From: Mariprofundaceae bacterium
Lineage (GTDB): Bacteria; Pseudomonadota; Zetaproteobacteria; Mariprofundales; Mariprofundaceae
Assembly: GCA_015488115.1 (NCBI GenBank)
Contig: WFOK01000016.1
Coordinates: 34,816 to 98,815, forward strand
DNA: 64,000 nucleotides
Direction of reading: 5' to 3'
Made by a program: the position numbers and the translations under genes. How positions within the stretch are numbered: position 1 is the first letter of the stretch; each line of letters starts with the position of its first letter. Below, piece after piece: positions 1 through 8,310 of the stretch. The notes below the pieces were generated by a model, which searched no databases, was not told the origin of the DNA, and was given only the letters and a program-made list of their open reading frames with translations.

Positions 1-357
1 GATATTGGCTGTCAGCTGGGGCTTGGGGGCTGTGTGTTGAGCCTGCGGCGCTTGAGCACCGGGGGGTGGGGCGAAGACATGATGGTGACGCCCGAGCGGC
101 TGCAGGCCGGGCGCTGGGATTGCGTGCTTCCTTTGGAGGCGTGGCTCGCGCACCTGCCCCGATGTGAACTCGATGAAGAGCAATCCAGGCGTTTCATCCA
201 TGGACAACGTCTTCCCGTCGACAACGTGGAAGCATGCGAGCTAGCGGTTTTTCATGGAGGCAGATTGTTGGGGACGGCACGGGCGAGGCCCGGCTTGCGA
301 GGCATGGTGCTGCATCCTCTCAAGGTGCTTCACTCGGCCAGGGAATGCCTGACATAA
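1..357 (+). CDS. truB: tRNA pseudouridine(55) synthase TruB, C-terminal part
   Basis: This is the 3' end of a gene cut by the window edge, open from base 1 in frame 1 to TAA at 355-357. The first residues read DIGCQLGLGGCVLSLRRLST, which matches the conserved TruB block (family form: DIG..LG.GA.L..LRR...G) that ends the catalytic domain. The remaining ~95 residues would form the C-terminal TruB/PUA-like region. TruB makes pseudouridine 55 in the T-loop of tRNAs. The catalytic aspartate lies upstream of the window. Assignment rests on the short conserved block, so it is good but not certain. Confidence 0.75.
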   Translation, partial: DIGCQLGLGGCVLSLRRLSTGGWGEDMMVTPERLQAGRWDCVLPLEAWLAHLPRCELDEEQSRRFIHGQRLPVDNVEACELAVFHGGRLLGTARARPGLRGMVLHPLKVLHSARECLT

Positions 358-389
358 ACCAAGACGACGGGTAAACTAGGGGGCGTCTC

Positions 390-872
390 ATGCGTTTTTT
401 CTCGCTCAGGAAGGCACCGAATGCGGGTGATCCGGATATACCCGGGGGCAATCATGTTCGCATCACGACGGAATTTGGAGATATCGTCATCGAGCTTTTC
501 CCCGACGATGCTCCCAATACCGTGGCCAATTTTAAGAAGCTGGCGTCCACGGGCTTTTACAATGGCCTGCGCTTTCATCGCGTGATTCCCGGTTTTGTCG
601 CTCAGGGTGGTGATCCGAACGGCGATGGCACCGGTGGGCCTGGATACAAGATCCGGGCCGAATTCAATGAGCGAAAGCATCATCGCGGTACGGTAGCCAT
701 GGCCAGGGCCACAGACCCGGACTCCGCCGGTAGCCAATTCTACATATGCTATGCGGACCTTCCCCATCTGGATGGCCAGTACACGGTTTTTGGCCGAGTT
801 GTCCATAGCATGGATGTCGTCGATCGCATCCGGGACGGAACCCTCATGCAACGGGTCATTGTTGAGCCATAA
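390..872 (+). CDS. Cyclophilin-type peptidyl-prolyl cis-trans isomerase
   Basis: A 160-residue single-domain cyclophilin that isomerises X-Pro bonds during folding. The domain starts near residue 22 (VRITTEFGDIVIELF). The core motif FHRVIPGFVAQGGDP at residues 62-76 includes the catalytic Arg64, followed by the glycine-rich GDGTGGPGY loop and SAGSQFYI near 112-119. There is no signal peptide, only a ~20-residue polar N-terminal extension, so it is probably cytoplasmic like PpiB. It follows truB by 32 bases and meets typA tail to tail. Confidence 0.93.
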   Translation: MRFFSLRKAPNAGDPDIPGGNHVRITTEFGDIVIELFPDDAPNTVANFKKLASTGFYNGLRFHRVIPGFVAQGGDPNGDGTGGPGYKIRAEFNERKHHRGTVAMARATDPDSAGSQFYICYADLPHLDGQYTVFGRVVHSMDVVDRIRDGTLMQRVIVEP

Positions 873-891
873 GGCAGGGACTGCCGGCCAC

Positions 892-2712
892 TCAAGCGGC
901 GACGGAAGCCCTTGATGCCCGTTTTCGATCACTTTCCTTCAGCAGTCGCTTTCTCAACCGAATGGATTTGGGGGTGATTTCGACCAGTTCATCCTCGGCA
1001 ATGAATTCGATGGCCCGTTCAAGCGTCAGGGGAATCGGCGGCACGAGGTCGATGGCGTCATCCTTTCCCGAGGCCCGGATGTTTGTCAGCTTCTTCGCTT
1101 TGACGGGGTTGACAACCAGATCAGTCTCCCGGTTGTGGATACCGATGATCATGCCCTCATAAACCCTTTCACCCGGTCCGATGAACATCTTGCCGCGTTC
1201 CTGAAGCTTCCATAAGGCGTAAGCGACGGCCTCCCCATCCACCATGGAGACCAGCACGCCATTCGGGCGGCCGGGCAGGGAACCGATATAGGGGCCATAG
1301 CCATGGAAAACATGATGAAGCACGCCCGTGCCCTTGGTGTCGGTCAAAAACTCAGACGTGTAACCGATCAGTCCTCGGGTCGGGCAAATGAATTCGAGGC
1401 GCGTCGTTCCATCCGGATTGGCCTGCATGTGCGTCATTTCCGCACCGCGCTTGCCCAGCTTTTCAATGACCGCGCCTTGATGTTCCTCTGGGACATCCAC
1501 GGTGACGTGCTCGTAAGGCTCCTGCTTGATCCCATCCTGTTCGCGGACGATGACCGTGGGGCGGGACACGGCCATTTCAAAGCCCTCCCGCCTCATGTTT
1601 TCCAGCAGAATGCCGATGTGCAGTTCCCCGCGTCCCGAAATCTTGTAAACATCAGCTGAGTCCGTTTCCTCGACGCGCATGGCGACATTGGTGCGGATCT
1701 CCTTCATGAGGCGGTCCCTGATCTGCCTGGTGGTCACGAACTTTCCTTCCTTGCCGGCCAGCGGTGAATCATTCACATGGAGCTCCATGGTCATGGTCGG
1801 TTCGTCAACCCGGATGGCTGGCAGGGCCTTGGGCTTGGCAGGGTCGGCGATGGTTTCTCCGATCTGGACATGTTCCACGCCCGCCACGGCTATGATGTCA
1901 CCGGCTTCCGCCTCTTCGATTTCGATGCGGTTCAGCCCATGAAAGCCGAACAGTTTTGTGATGCGAAAGGATTCGAGGTCTCCACCTGCATGCACGACGC
2001 AGACTTCCTGCCCCTGCCGGATGCGACCATGGGCGATGCGGCCAACGACAATGCGTCCCAGATAATCGTCCCAATCGAGCGTGGTGGCCAGCATTTGCAG
2101 CGGGGCCTCGGGATCTCCCTCGGGGGGTGATACGTGCTTGATGATCGTGTCGAACAGGCATTTCAGATCCTGGGGTGATTCCTTCAGGTCGAGCATGGCA
2201 TAACCGTTTTTCGCCGAGGCATAGACCACGGGAAAGTCCAGCTGCTCATCTGAAGCCCCGAGCGATGCAAAAAGGTCAAAGGTTGCATCAACGACGGCGT
2301 CCGGGTCTGATCCCTCGCGATCAATCTTGTTGACGACGACAATGGGCTTCAGGCCAAGCGCCAGCGCCTTGGACGTGACGAACTTTGTCTGCGGCATCGG
2401 GCCTTCCCGTGCATCCACGAGCAACAGGACGCCATCAACCATGTTCAGGATGCGTTCCACTTCGCCACCAAAGTCCGCGTGCCCGGGCGTGTCCACAATA
2501 TTGATGGTCATGTCTCCGTAGCGGATGGCCGTGTTCTTGGCGAGAATCGTGATGCCACGTTCGCGTTCGAGATCGTTGGAATCCATGATGCGAGTTTCAA
2601 GATCCTCACGGTCGCTGAATGTTCCTGATTGTTTCAGCAGTTCATCGACGAGCGTGGTCTTGCCATGATCGACATGGGCGATGATGGCGATGTTGCGAAG
2701 CTTGCGCGGCAT
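892..2712 (-). CDS. typA: Ribosome-associated GTPase TypA/BipA
   Basis: Translational GTPase of 606 residues, the usual TypA length, acting on the ribosome in stress response and 50S assembly. The G1 loop AHVDHGKT is at residues 12-19, the switch II motif DTPGHAD at 74-80, and NKIDREG follows near 130. Domains 2-3, the EF-G-like domain and the TypA-specific C-terminus follow. The reading frame stays open upstream to 3519, but [10 protein letters not shown] at 2712 is the family N-terminus and the upstream part overlaps a well-supported gene on the other strand, so 2712 is the start. Confidence 0.97.
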   Translation of the reverse strand: MPRKLRNIAIIAHVDHGKTTLVDELLKQSGTFSDREDLETRIMDSNDLERERGITILAKNTAIRYGDMTINIVDTPGHADFGGEVERILNMVDGVLLLVDAREGPMPQTKFVTSKALALGLKPIVVVNKIDREGSDPDAVVDATFDLFASLGASDEQLDFPVVYASAKNGYAMLDLKESPQDLKCLFDTIIKHVSPPEGDPEAPLQMLATTLDWDDYLGRIVVGRIAHGRIRQGQEVCVVHAGGDLESFRITKLFGFHGLNRIEIEEAEAGDIIAVAGVEHVQIGETIADPAKPKALPAIRVDEPTMTMELHVNDSPLAGKEGKFVTTRQIRDRLMKEIRTNVAMRVEETDSADVYKISGRGELHIGILLENMRREGFEMAVSRPTVIVREQDGIKQEPYEHVTVDVPEEHQGAVIEKLGKRGAEMTHMQANPDGTTRLEFICPTRGLIGYTSEFLTDTKGTGVLHHVFHGYGPYIGSLPGRPNGVLVSMVDGEAVAYALWKLQERGKMFIGPGERVYEGMIIGIHNRETDLVVNPVKAKKLTNIRASGKDDAIDLVPPIPLTLERAIEFIAEDELVEITPKSIRLRKRLLKESDRKRASRASVAA

Positions 2713-2804
2713 GGTTGGAAAACCTCTATCCTGGAAAAGTGCGCGCATGGTAACAGGTGCGGAGAAAAATTCATTGCCGGATCTGTCCTGATTCCATCGG
2801 GAAT

Positions 2805-2833
2805 TTGACAAGCATGAACTTTCTGCTATCAAT
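2805..2833 (+). promoter_or_regulatory. Strong sigma-70-like promoter of the secreted protein gene
   Basis: A perfect -35 box TTGACA at 2805-2810 is followed after 16 bases by TATCAA at 2827-2832. TG at 2824-2825 makes this an extended -10. Transcription would begin near 2839, leaving a ~57-base leader that carries the AAAGGAGGGAGG ribosome site. Confidence 0.65.
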
Positions 2834-2895
2834 GGTATATCCACTTTGTTGATGCCGAGTGGTGAAAAATGGTTTGACTCCAAAGGAGGGAGGAC

Positions 2896-3852
2896 GTGCG
2901 TTCTCCAAAAATATCCATGCTGCATTTTGCATTTGCAGCTTTTCTTCTGGCTGCGCCGGCTGGCGTTCAGGCTGCAGCGCAATACAATCTTACGATGAGT
3001 GTTTCGGGGCAGATACCGATTGCAGGCGTGAGCAAGCCCATCGCGGTGACGGTGACAAGGAAAAATGCGCCGCTGCCACAAAGCAAGGCCGTTTTTTGTT
3101 CTGCCGCAGCCAATTTCCACACCACGGTGAACGGTTATCAATGGAAGGTCAGCAAATGCACTTACAATAAACGGATTCACGTTGGACGGACCACGTTGCA
3201 GGGGACGGTCAGGATTGCGGGCATCAAAAGGCCACTGAGCCTGAATGTGACCTATCGGTATGTCAGGGTCGCAGCGGTTGGTGGAGCGGTCGCGGGCATT
3301 GTGAAGGGCAATTCGGACTTGCTCATCAATGTTAATGGGAAGTTCAATTTTCTGGGCCTGGGCTGGCATAAGTTCCGGTCTTCGGTTATGCGCAGAAACT
3401 TGAACAAGCCAGCCAGCAGAGCAAGCTTCTGTGGTGCCGCTCGGAACTTTGCTGGAGCCAACTGGCGAGTGGCGCGTTGCAGCTACAACGTGAAGTCCGG
3501 TAAGGGGCGCGTTGTCCATGTGGGTAAGTTCAATTCCAACGGCACGCTTGTTCCGGTTCGTTTCACGGCGGATTATATCTATACCAATGCACTGGCGCAG
3601 CCTGTGCTTACCGGAGTGGCCAAGAAAGGCAAGAATATCCTGAAGTGGGCCGCTGTTCGGGGTGCCCGAGGCTATACAGTGTATCGCAAGGCCCCGGGGC
3701 AGGGCATGCGCGTCTACCGAAAGCTTGGCAAGGTGACCCGGTTCGTGGACCGCAAGATTCAGCAGGGCAAGCTGTATACTTACGCCGTGGTGGCCACGAA
3801 CAATCGGACCTATTCGCCTAAGTCAAATCGTGTGACACTGAAGGCCAGATGA
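2896..3852 (+). CDS. Secreted basic protein with duplicated Cys-pair domain and C-terminal FN3-like domain
   Basis: I do not recognise a named family. The GTG start at 2896 is supported by AAAGGAGGGAGGAC just upstream. Residues 1-26 form a signal peptide ending in VQA. Two similar segments follow, roughly 38-125 and 145-230. Each has an FC.AA.NF motif and a second cysteine 16-20 residues later (Cys68/Cys88 and Cys179/Cys195), which suggests one disulfide per repeat outside the cytoplasm. Residues ~235-318 resemble a fibronectin type III fold (LKW, GYTVYRK, YTYAVVATN). The protein is rich in Lys/Arg. Its own promoter and terminator make it a monocistronic unit. It may be a periplasmic, surface or secreted adhesive protein, which is inference. 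Confidence 0.75.
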   Translation: MRSPKISMLHFAFAAFLLAAPAGVQAAAQYNLTMSVSGQIPIAGVSKPIAVTVTRKNAPLPQSKAVFCSAAANFHTTVNGYQWKVSKCTYNKRIHVGRTTLQGTVRIAGIKRPLSLNVTYRYVRVAAVGGAVAGIVKGNSDLLINVNGKFNFLGLGWHKFRSSVMRRNLNKPASRASFCGAARNFAGANWRVARCSYNVKSGKGRVVHVGKFNSNGTLVPVRFTADYIYTNALAQPVLTGVAKKGKNILKWAAVRGARGYTVYRKAPGQGMRVYRKLGKVTRFVDRKIQQGKLYTYAVVATNNRTYSPKSNRVTLKAR

Positions 3853-3877
3853 TTGCTGGCAAGTAATGGTTCACCGG

Positions 3878-3906
3878 CAAGGGGGCGTCAGCCCCCTTGT
3901 TTTTTT
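3878..3906 (+). terminator. Rho-independent terminator
   Basis: A 9-bp perfect GC-rich stem (CAAGGGGGC / GCCCCCTTG) with loop GTCA is followed by seven T residues at 3900-3906. It lies 26 bases after the secreted protein gene and before the convergent CarS-like gene. Confidence 0.9.
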
Positions 3907-3951
3907 GAACAACGCTGTCATCCAGTGGTATGCTTTTCTTGGGGTCTGGGC

Positions 3952-4443
3952 TCAGTACGGATGCTTTCTCCAGCCTGCCTTGCATAGCCAGGGGGAGATG
4001 AGAAGTTCCAGGATCATGAAGGCTGCCGCGATGAGGACTGCATCCAATATCGTACCATCAAGCCACATTTGGGCGAGTAGGGCAGGAATGAGGGACTCCG
4101 GGATTTGATCCAGTCCCGTTGCGCGTCCCTCAGGGGGGATGCCAAGGCGCCGCTTGATGAAGCTGGAAACAAGATCGCCTGTCATGGCGCCCAAGCCGAT
4201 GGCAAGCCCAAGGGTCCAGGGCCAGCCAAAAAAAAGACTCCCCGCCATGCTGCACAGAACGCCGCTGAGCAGGCCGCGCCAGGTTTTGGAACTGCCCAGA
4301 ATCGGACGGCCGTCATGCCACTTCCTGCCGCCGTCGATGGGCGCATTCCACCAGGAAGGCAGTAACTTCCGGGCGAGGATGGGAGCGCCGTTGGCCAAGG
4401 TGATGACCACGAGCAATTGGACATCGACAAGCCATGCCGTCAT
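3952..4443 (-). CDS. CarS-like (CDP-archaeol synthase family) integral membrane protein
   Basis: A 163-residue protein with about four hydrophobic segments. The conserved signature DGGRKWHDGRPILGSSKTWRG (about residues 37-57) and the later GDLVSSFIKRRLGI...GLDQIPE block (about 89-115) match the DUF46/CarS family. Archaeal members transfer CMP from CTP to a polyprenol-like glycerolipid. Bacterial members are mostly uncharacterised, and substrate cannot be read from the sequence. It is divergent from yjbQ with only 48 bases between starts, and nothing nearby points to ether-lipid synthesis. Confidence 0.72.
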   Translation of the reverse strand: MTAWLVDVQLLVVITLANGAPILARKLLPSWWNAPIDGGRKWHDGRPILGSSKTWRGLLSGVLCSMAGSLFFGWPWTLGLAIGLGAMTGDLVSSFIKRRLGIPPEGRATGLDQIPESLIPALLAQMWLDGTILDAVLIAAAFMILELLISPWLCKAGWRKHPY

Positions 4444-4491
4444 GGTTTCATTCTACAGCAAGCATGCTTGGAGCACCAACAGGAGACGGAA

Positions 4492-4917
4492 GTGAGAAGG
4501 CTCATGCGCATTGAAACTCACCACCGCGAGGAATTGATCGATATCACGGACATGGTCGCAGATCTAGTGTGCGACAGCGGCGTCCGCGATGGCTTGGTTC
4601 ACGTGTATGCCCAAGGCGCCACGGCTGCGATCATGATTCAGGAGAACTGGGATGAATCCGTGCAAAGTGATGTGATTGCCCTGCTGCGCAAACTGATTCC
4701 GCGAGGCGTCTGGTTGCATGATGCCCAGGACGGAAACGGCGATGCCCATCTGAAGGCCGGCATCGTCGGACCTTCGGAAACCGTGCCGATCCTTCAGGGA
4801 AGGCTTGGTCTTTCCCGCTGGCAGAACATCTTCTTCTGTGAATTCGATGGTCCGAGAAGGGAACGGCCAATCGTCGTGACCATCATCCCTGCTCGACATG
4901 ATGGGGCGCTCCGCTAG
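4492..4917 (+). CDS. YjbQ/UPF0047 family protein
   Basis: A 141-residue member of the YjbQ family, a small beta-rich fold annotated as secondary thiamine-phosphate synthase from complementation work. The family motif GDAHLKAGIVGPSETVPI lies around residues 84-101, followed by WQNIFFCEFDGPRRER. The GTG at 4492 has AGGAG at 4480-4484 seven bases upstream. ATG 4504 is an alternative. It precedes hemH by 20 bases and is probably cotranscribed with it. Physiological function is uncertain for the whole family. Confidence 0.85.
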   Translation: MRRLMRIETHHREELIDITDMVADLVCDSGVRDGLVHVYAQGATAAIMIQENWDESVQSDVIALLRKLIPRGVWLHDAQDGNGDAHLKAGIVGPSETVPILQGRLGLSRWQNIFFCEFDGPRRERPIVVTIIPARHDGALR

Positions 4918-4937
4918 CTTCACGGGGCGGAGGTATC

Positions 4938-5948
4938 ATGCAAGAGCATTGTTCGGGACCCGGCTTGTCCGAGGCTACAGGCGTTCTGCTGGTCAATCTT
5001 GGCACACCGCAGGCGCCCACGCCAAGTGATCTGCGCGCATACCTGAAAGAATTTCTTTCCGATCCCAGGGTGGTCGAGAAGCCGCGCTGGCTGTGGTTGC
5101 CCGTGCTCCATGGCATCATTCTGAATGTTCGTCCGAGCCGGTCGGCCAAGCTGTATCGCAAGGTGTGGACGGATGCCGGACCGCCCCTGCTGCGTTCGAC
5201 CGCATCTCTGGCCACGAAGATGTCCGAATGTCTGAAGCATTCGGGTGATTCCATCCTTGTTGCCATTGGCATGCGCTATGGGAGGCCCACCATCAGGGAC
5301 GGCCTGTTGAAGCTTCTGGATAACGGATGCAGGAAGCTCGTTGTTCTGCCACTTTATCCGCAATATTCGGCGACGACGACAGCCTCGACAATGGATGCCC
5401 TAGGCGATGCCCTGAAGGGTTGCCGCGACATTCCCGACCTGAATTTCATCAGCCGCTATTATGATCATCCCGACTATATCGAGACCGTGGCATCCAGCAT
5501 CGAATCGTATTGGGAAGAACATGGGCGACCGGAGCGTCTCTTGTGCTCCTTTCATGGCATTCCGGAGCGGTATGCGCGCGCAGGGGACCCATATCCGGAA
5601 GAATGCCGGATAACGGTTGCGCGGCTGCGAGAACGTTTGGGCATGAGCGAGGAAGCCCTGCTGATCGGTTTCCAGTCCCGTTTTGGCCGTGAACCATGGG
5701 TCGGCCCCCATACCGACGAGCTCCTGCAGGAGCTCGGTCGCCAGCATGTGGGAAGAGTGGATGTGGTTTGCCCGGGGTTTGCTGTGGATTGCCTGGAGAC
5801 GCTGGAGGAAATCGCCATGGAGAACCGTCAGCTTTTTCTTGATGCCGGCGGGTCTTCCTTCCACTACATTCCCGCGCTCAATGATCGGGATGAGCATGTC
5901 CTGATGCTTTGCTCGATTCTGCGCAGTCGGGGCCATCTTTTCTCCTGA
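4938..5948 (+). CDS. hemH: Ferrochelatase
   Basis: A 336-residue ferrochelatase that inserts Fe2+ into protoporphyrin IX, the last step of haem synthesis, at the inner face of the cytoplasmic membrane. The N-terminal GVLLVNLGTP strand, the catalytic histidine in SFHGIPERY near residue 200, and the FQSRFGREPWVGPHTDE and CPGFAVDCLETLEE motifs with its conserved Glu are all present. Length is typical. A GGGGCGGAGG ribosome site precedes the ATG. The downstream lipoprotein starts six bases after its end. Confidence 0.97.
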   Translation: MQEHCSGPGLSEATGVLLVNLGTPQAPTPSDLRAYLKEFLSDPRVVEKPRWLWLPVLHGIILNVRPSRSAKLYRKVWTDAGPPLLRSTASLATKMSECLKHSGDSILVAIGMRYGRPTIRDGLLKLLDNGCRKLVVLPLYPQYSATTTASTMDALGDALKGCRDIPDLNFISRYYDHPDYIETVASSIESYWEEHGRPERLLCSFHGIPERYARAGDPYPEECRITVARLRERLGMSEEALLIGFQSRFGREPWVGPHTDELLQELGRQHVGRVDVVCPGFAVDCLETLEEIAMENRQLFLDAGGSSFHYIPALNDRDEHVLMLCSILRSRGHLFS

Positions 5949-5954
5949 ACACTC

Positions 5955-6452
5955 ATGCATCATCTGGTCTGCTTAAGCATGCTTCTGTTTTTGGCCGGGT
6001 GTGCTCATCATGAAGAAAGGACACTCCCCCTTAAGATCGGACATATTGAAGTCAGGCCTGCATGTGAGGGGAAGGCACATCATATCATGCGTTTAAAGCT
6101 TGCCGAGGCGTTGGCGCTGCAACTGAAACGGCGTCTGACGAGACTGAAGGCTTACAGACCCGGTCATGGCCAGGGGTTGGCCATGTGCATCAGGCAGGTT
6201 CACTTGAGACCTGATCTCGCCGTGCTTTTTCTTTATCTGTTCGTTGAGCCCGATGTGCTGGAGGTCAAGATGCAGTGGCAGGATGGAGAGGGAAGGGATG
6301 AAGAAAGGGTGTTCCGCGCGAGCAGTAACACGGGGGGCTGGCCCTCCAGCCTTGGTATTTCACGGCGTCTGGAGATCTTGACTCAAGTGGTCACGCGGAA
6401 GATCGTGAGGCATCTCGAAAACACGACACAGGCGGACCGTGCTCTACGTTAG
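5955..6452 (+). CDS. Small lipoprotein of unknown function
   Basis: A 165-residue protein with a short signal peptide and lipobox LAGC ending at Cys16, so it is probably acylated and envelope-anchored. The following residues do not include an Asp at +2, so outer-membrane sorting is plausible. The mature part has a basic central segment and no domain I recognise. It follows hemH by six bases and overlaps the convergent methyltransferase gene by four bases. It may belong to the outer-membrane lipoprotein class with an N-terminal LptE-like strand pattern, but I cannot support that. Confidence 0.7.
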   Translation: MHHLVCLSMLLFLAGCAHHEERTLPLKIGHIEVRPACEGKAHHIMRLKLAEALALQLKRRLTRLKAYRPGHGQGLAMCIRQVHLRPDLAVLFLYLFVEPDVLEVKMQWQDGEGRDEERVFRASSNTGGWPSSLGISRRLEILTQVVTRKIVRHLENTTQADRALR

Positions 6453-7411
6453 CCCGTGCTCGAATGCTTGCGGATCAAGCAGATGAACATGGCATCGCTG
6501 TAAGGCCCGGGAAGGATGCGAACGGCCGAGCGCACCTGCTCAGCAAGGTGCCTTCCTCGCCAGCGCGTCAGGCCGGGCATGGTCGGAAGCCCTTGGATGC
6601 TGATCGGCTCAGTAGAGATGATCTCTCCGTAGTGCCTGATGGCATCCTGAATGACGAGCTCGTTTTCCTCCGGTGCAAAGGAACAGGTGGCATAGACAAG
6701 GCATCCCCCTGTTTTCAGGCAGCGTATCGCCGATCTCAGCAGGCCTTTCTGTTTCCGGCTTGTCTCCCTGATCTTCCGGAGGCTCCAGTGTGACTGGCTC
6801 GCAGGCTCTCCAGGACGCATGCGGGCCTCAGTTGAGCATGGCGCATCAACTAGAATGGCATCAAAAGTGTTGGCAAAGCGCCGCCATAGCCATCGCCCAT
6901 CTTGCAACATGGTTTGAACGGTATCCGCGCCCTGCTGCGCTAGCACGCTCCGCAACTTGAAGAAGCGCTTCCGCACGGCTTCATTGGCCAGGAGGGTTCC
7001 CTCGCCTTGCATCATCGCTGCCAATTGCAGGGTTTTGCCCCCGGGGGCCGCGCACATGTCCAGCACATGCATGCCGGGACGAACGGGCAGGCAAGCTGCA
7101 GCAAGCTGACTGCTCAGGGACTGACTGTACAGCAGCCCCCCTCTGTACATGTCAGAGTCGAGGACCGCCTGCCGCTGTGTCGGAGCAACGAAAAGTGCAT
7201 CGGGCTTATGGGGCCAGGGATCCGCATCAATGCCCAGTCGCCCCAGGGCTTTGAGCATCAGCTCCGGGGTCGTCTTCAGTCGATTGACGCGGAAGCATGG
7301 ACGGCGCTCGGTCGCAAGCTGCTCAAGCACCATTTCGACGGGATGCGGGGCCACGATTTCTCCGAGTCGCTCCACGAAGCCTTCCGGCCAGTGCCCGAAA
7401 GACTCAGTCAT
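6449..7411 (-). CDS. NOL1/NOP2/Sun (RsmB/RsmF-like) RNA cytosine-5 methyltransferase
   Basis: A 320-residue SAM-dependent m5C RNA methyltransferase. The SAM-binding motif DMCAAPGGKTLQLA, motif IV DAPCS and motif VI YATCS supply the two catalytic cysteines typical of this family. It lacks the N-terminal NusB-like domain of full-length RsmB (about 430 residues) and the long RsmF C-terminus, so it is a short form and the target (16S, 23S or tRNA) is not determined. Start 7411 (MTESFGHWPEGF) is chosen over the longer open frame. It overlaps the upstream lipoprotein gene by eight bases, which suggests coupling. Confidence 0.88.
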   Translation of the reverse strand: MTESFGHWPEGFVERLGEIVAPHPVEMVLEQLATERRPCFRVNRLKTTPELMLKALGRLGIDADPWPHKPDALFVAPTQRQAVLDSDMYRGGLLYSQSLSSQLAAACLPVRPGMHVLDMCAAPGGKTLQLAAMMQGEGTLLANEAVRKRFFKLRSVLAQQGADTVQTMLQDGRWLWRRFANTFDAILVDAPCSTEARMRPGEPASQSHWSLRKIRETSRKQKGLLRSAIRCLKTGGCLVYATCSFAPEENELVIQDAIRHYGEIISTEPISIQGLPTMPGLTRWRGRHLAEQVRSAVRILPGPYSDAMFICLIRKHSSTG

Positions 7412-8258
7412 GTAAGACGTCCTCAAATTCGCCTTGAAAGACGTGAACGGACTGATGCTCCAGCAAAGAAGCAACCCAACGCTCCCACTGGTCGTGACGC
7501 ATGTCAGCGATGATTTGCGCGCGGATATCTTCAGGGCTTGGGCTCGATGCAGGACGTCTTTCAAGCAGCTGGAAGATATGCCATTGCTCATCCATTTTCA
7601 CGGGGTTGCATAAATCGCCCGGTCTTTTCAGCCGGTTCAGGATCTTTCTCCATTCCTCGGGCAGCTCTGGAACATTGATCCAGCGCTCGCTGACCGGTGG
7701 GGGCGCGTCATTCTGCGACGAAGATTGATGGCTTAGCTTTTTCCACAGGGCGGCGGCCTCTTGATGACTCTTGCTCACCCAGTGGCGCAGTTTGATGCCC
7801 TCGGGTTGCTCATAGCGTTTGCTGTGAGCCCGGAAATACGCATCAATCTCGTCCTTTCCTGGCTCGGGCAGAGACTTGAGAAAGCGGGCATGCAGCTCGT
7901 CGACAAGAACGCTTTCCCTCAAGCGCTGTAGTTTCCAGCGCACAGCGGGTTCCAGATCGAGCCCGGTCCTGATGGCCTGCTGCGCGAGCGCCCGTCGGCG
8001 GATCAGTTGCCGGAGGATTTTCTTTCGAAGCTGGTGCTCGTCGATGCCTTGCCGCAATGCCGGAGGCAGCAGTTCAAGTTCGCGCTGGAGTTCATCGGCA
8101 CGGACTATAAGCTGTCCGACGGTTGCAAGCACGGGCGATGAAGAGCCGACATTTTGGTTTGCTGCATGATCGCGGTCGCCACATCCAGCCGAAAGGGTCG
8201 TGGCCGCCAACAGAAGAGCCTGGAAAACATACGCAATCCTTCTTCGCATCATGAACAT
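7404..8258 (-). CDS. SurA/PrsA-like periplasmic lipoprotein (SurA_N / PpiC type)
   Basis: A 284-residue protein with signal peptide and lipobox LSAGC near residue 26. The mature region has the SurA_N/trigger-factor-like helical chaperone pattern (ATVGQLIVRADELQREL, then RKKILRQLIRRRALAQQA) followed by EIDAYFRAHSKRYEQPE, which typically introduces a parvulin PPIase domain. The parvulin domain itself is poorly conserved, so catalytic activity is doubtful and a chaperone role more likely. It would act on exported proteins at the membrane. Divergent from cstA. Confidence 0.75.
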   Translation of the reverse strand: MFMMRRRIAYVFQALLLAATTLSAGCGDRDHAANQNVGSSSPVLATVGQLIVRADELQRELELLPPALRQGIDEHQLRKKILRQLIRRRALAQQAIRTGLDLEPAVRWKLQRLRESVLVDELHARFLKSLPEPGKDEIDAYFRAHSKRYEQPEGIKLRHWVSKSHQEAAALWKKLSHQSSSQNDAPPPVSERWINVPELPEEWRKILNRLKRPGDLCNPVKMDEQWHIFQLLERRPASSPSPEDIRAQIIADMRHDQWERWVASLLEHQSVHVFQGEFEDVLHD

Positions 8259-8310
8259 GGTAGGCTAGCGTTCGCCGAAGGGTTCCGCATCCATCGAAAG
8301 GGGAGGGCTC

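Noticed and set aside
2713..3519. Open frame that extends the typA reading frame upstream
   Set aside because: TypA family proteins start at [10 protein letters not shown]; the extension overlaps a supported gene with promoter and terminator on the other strand.
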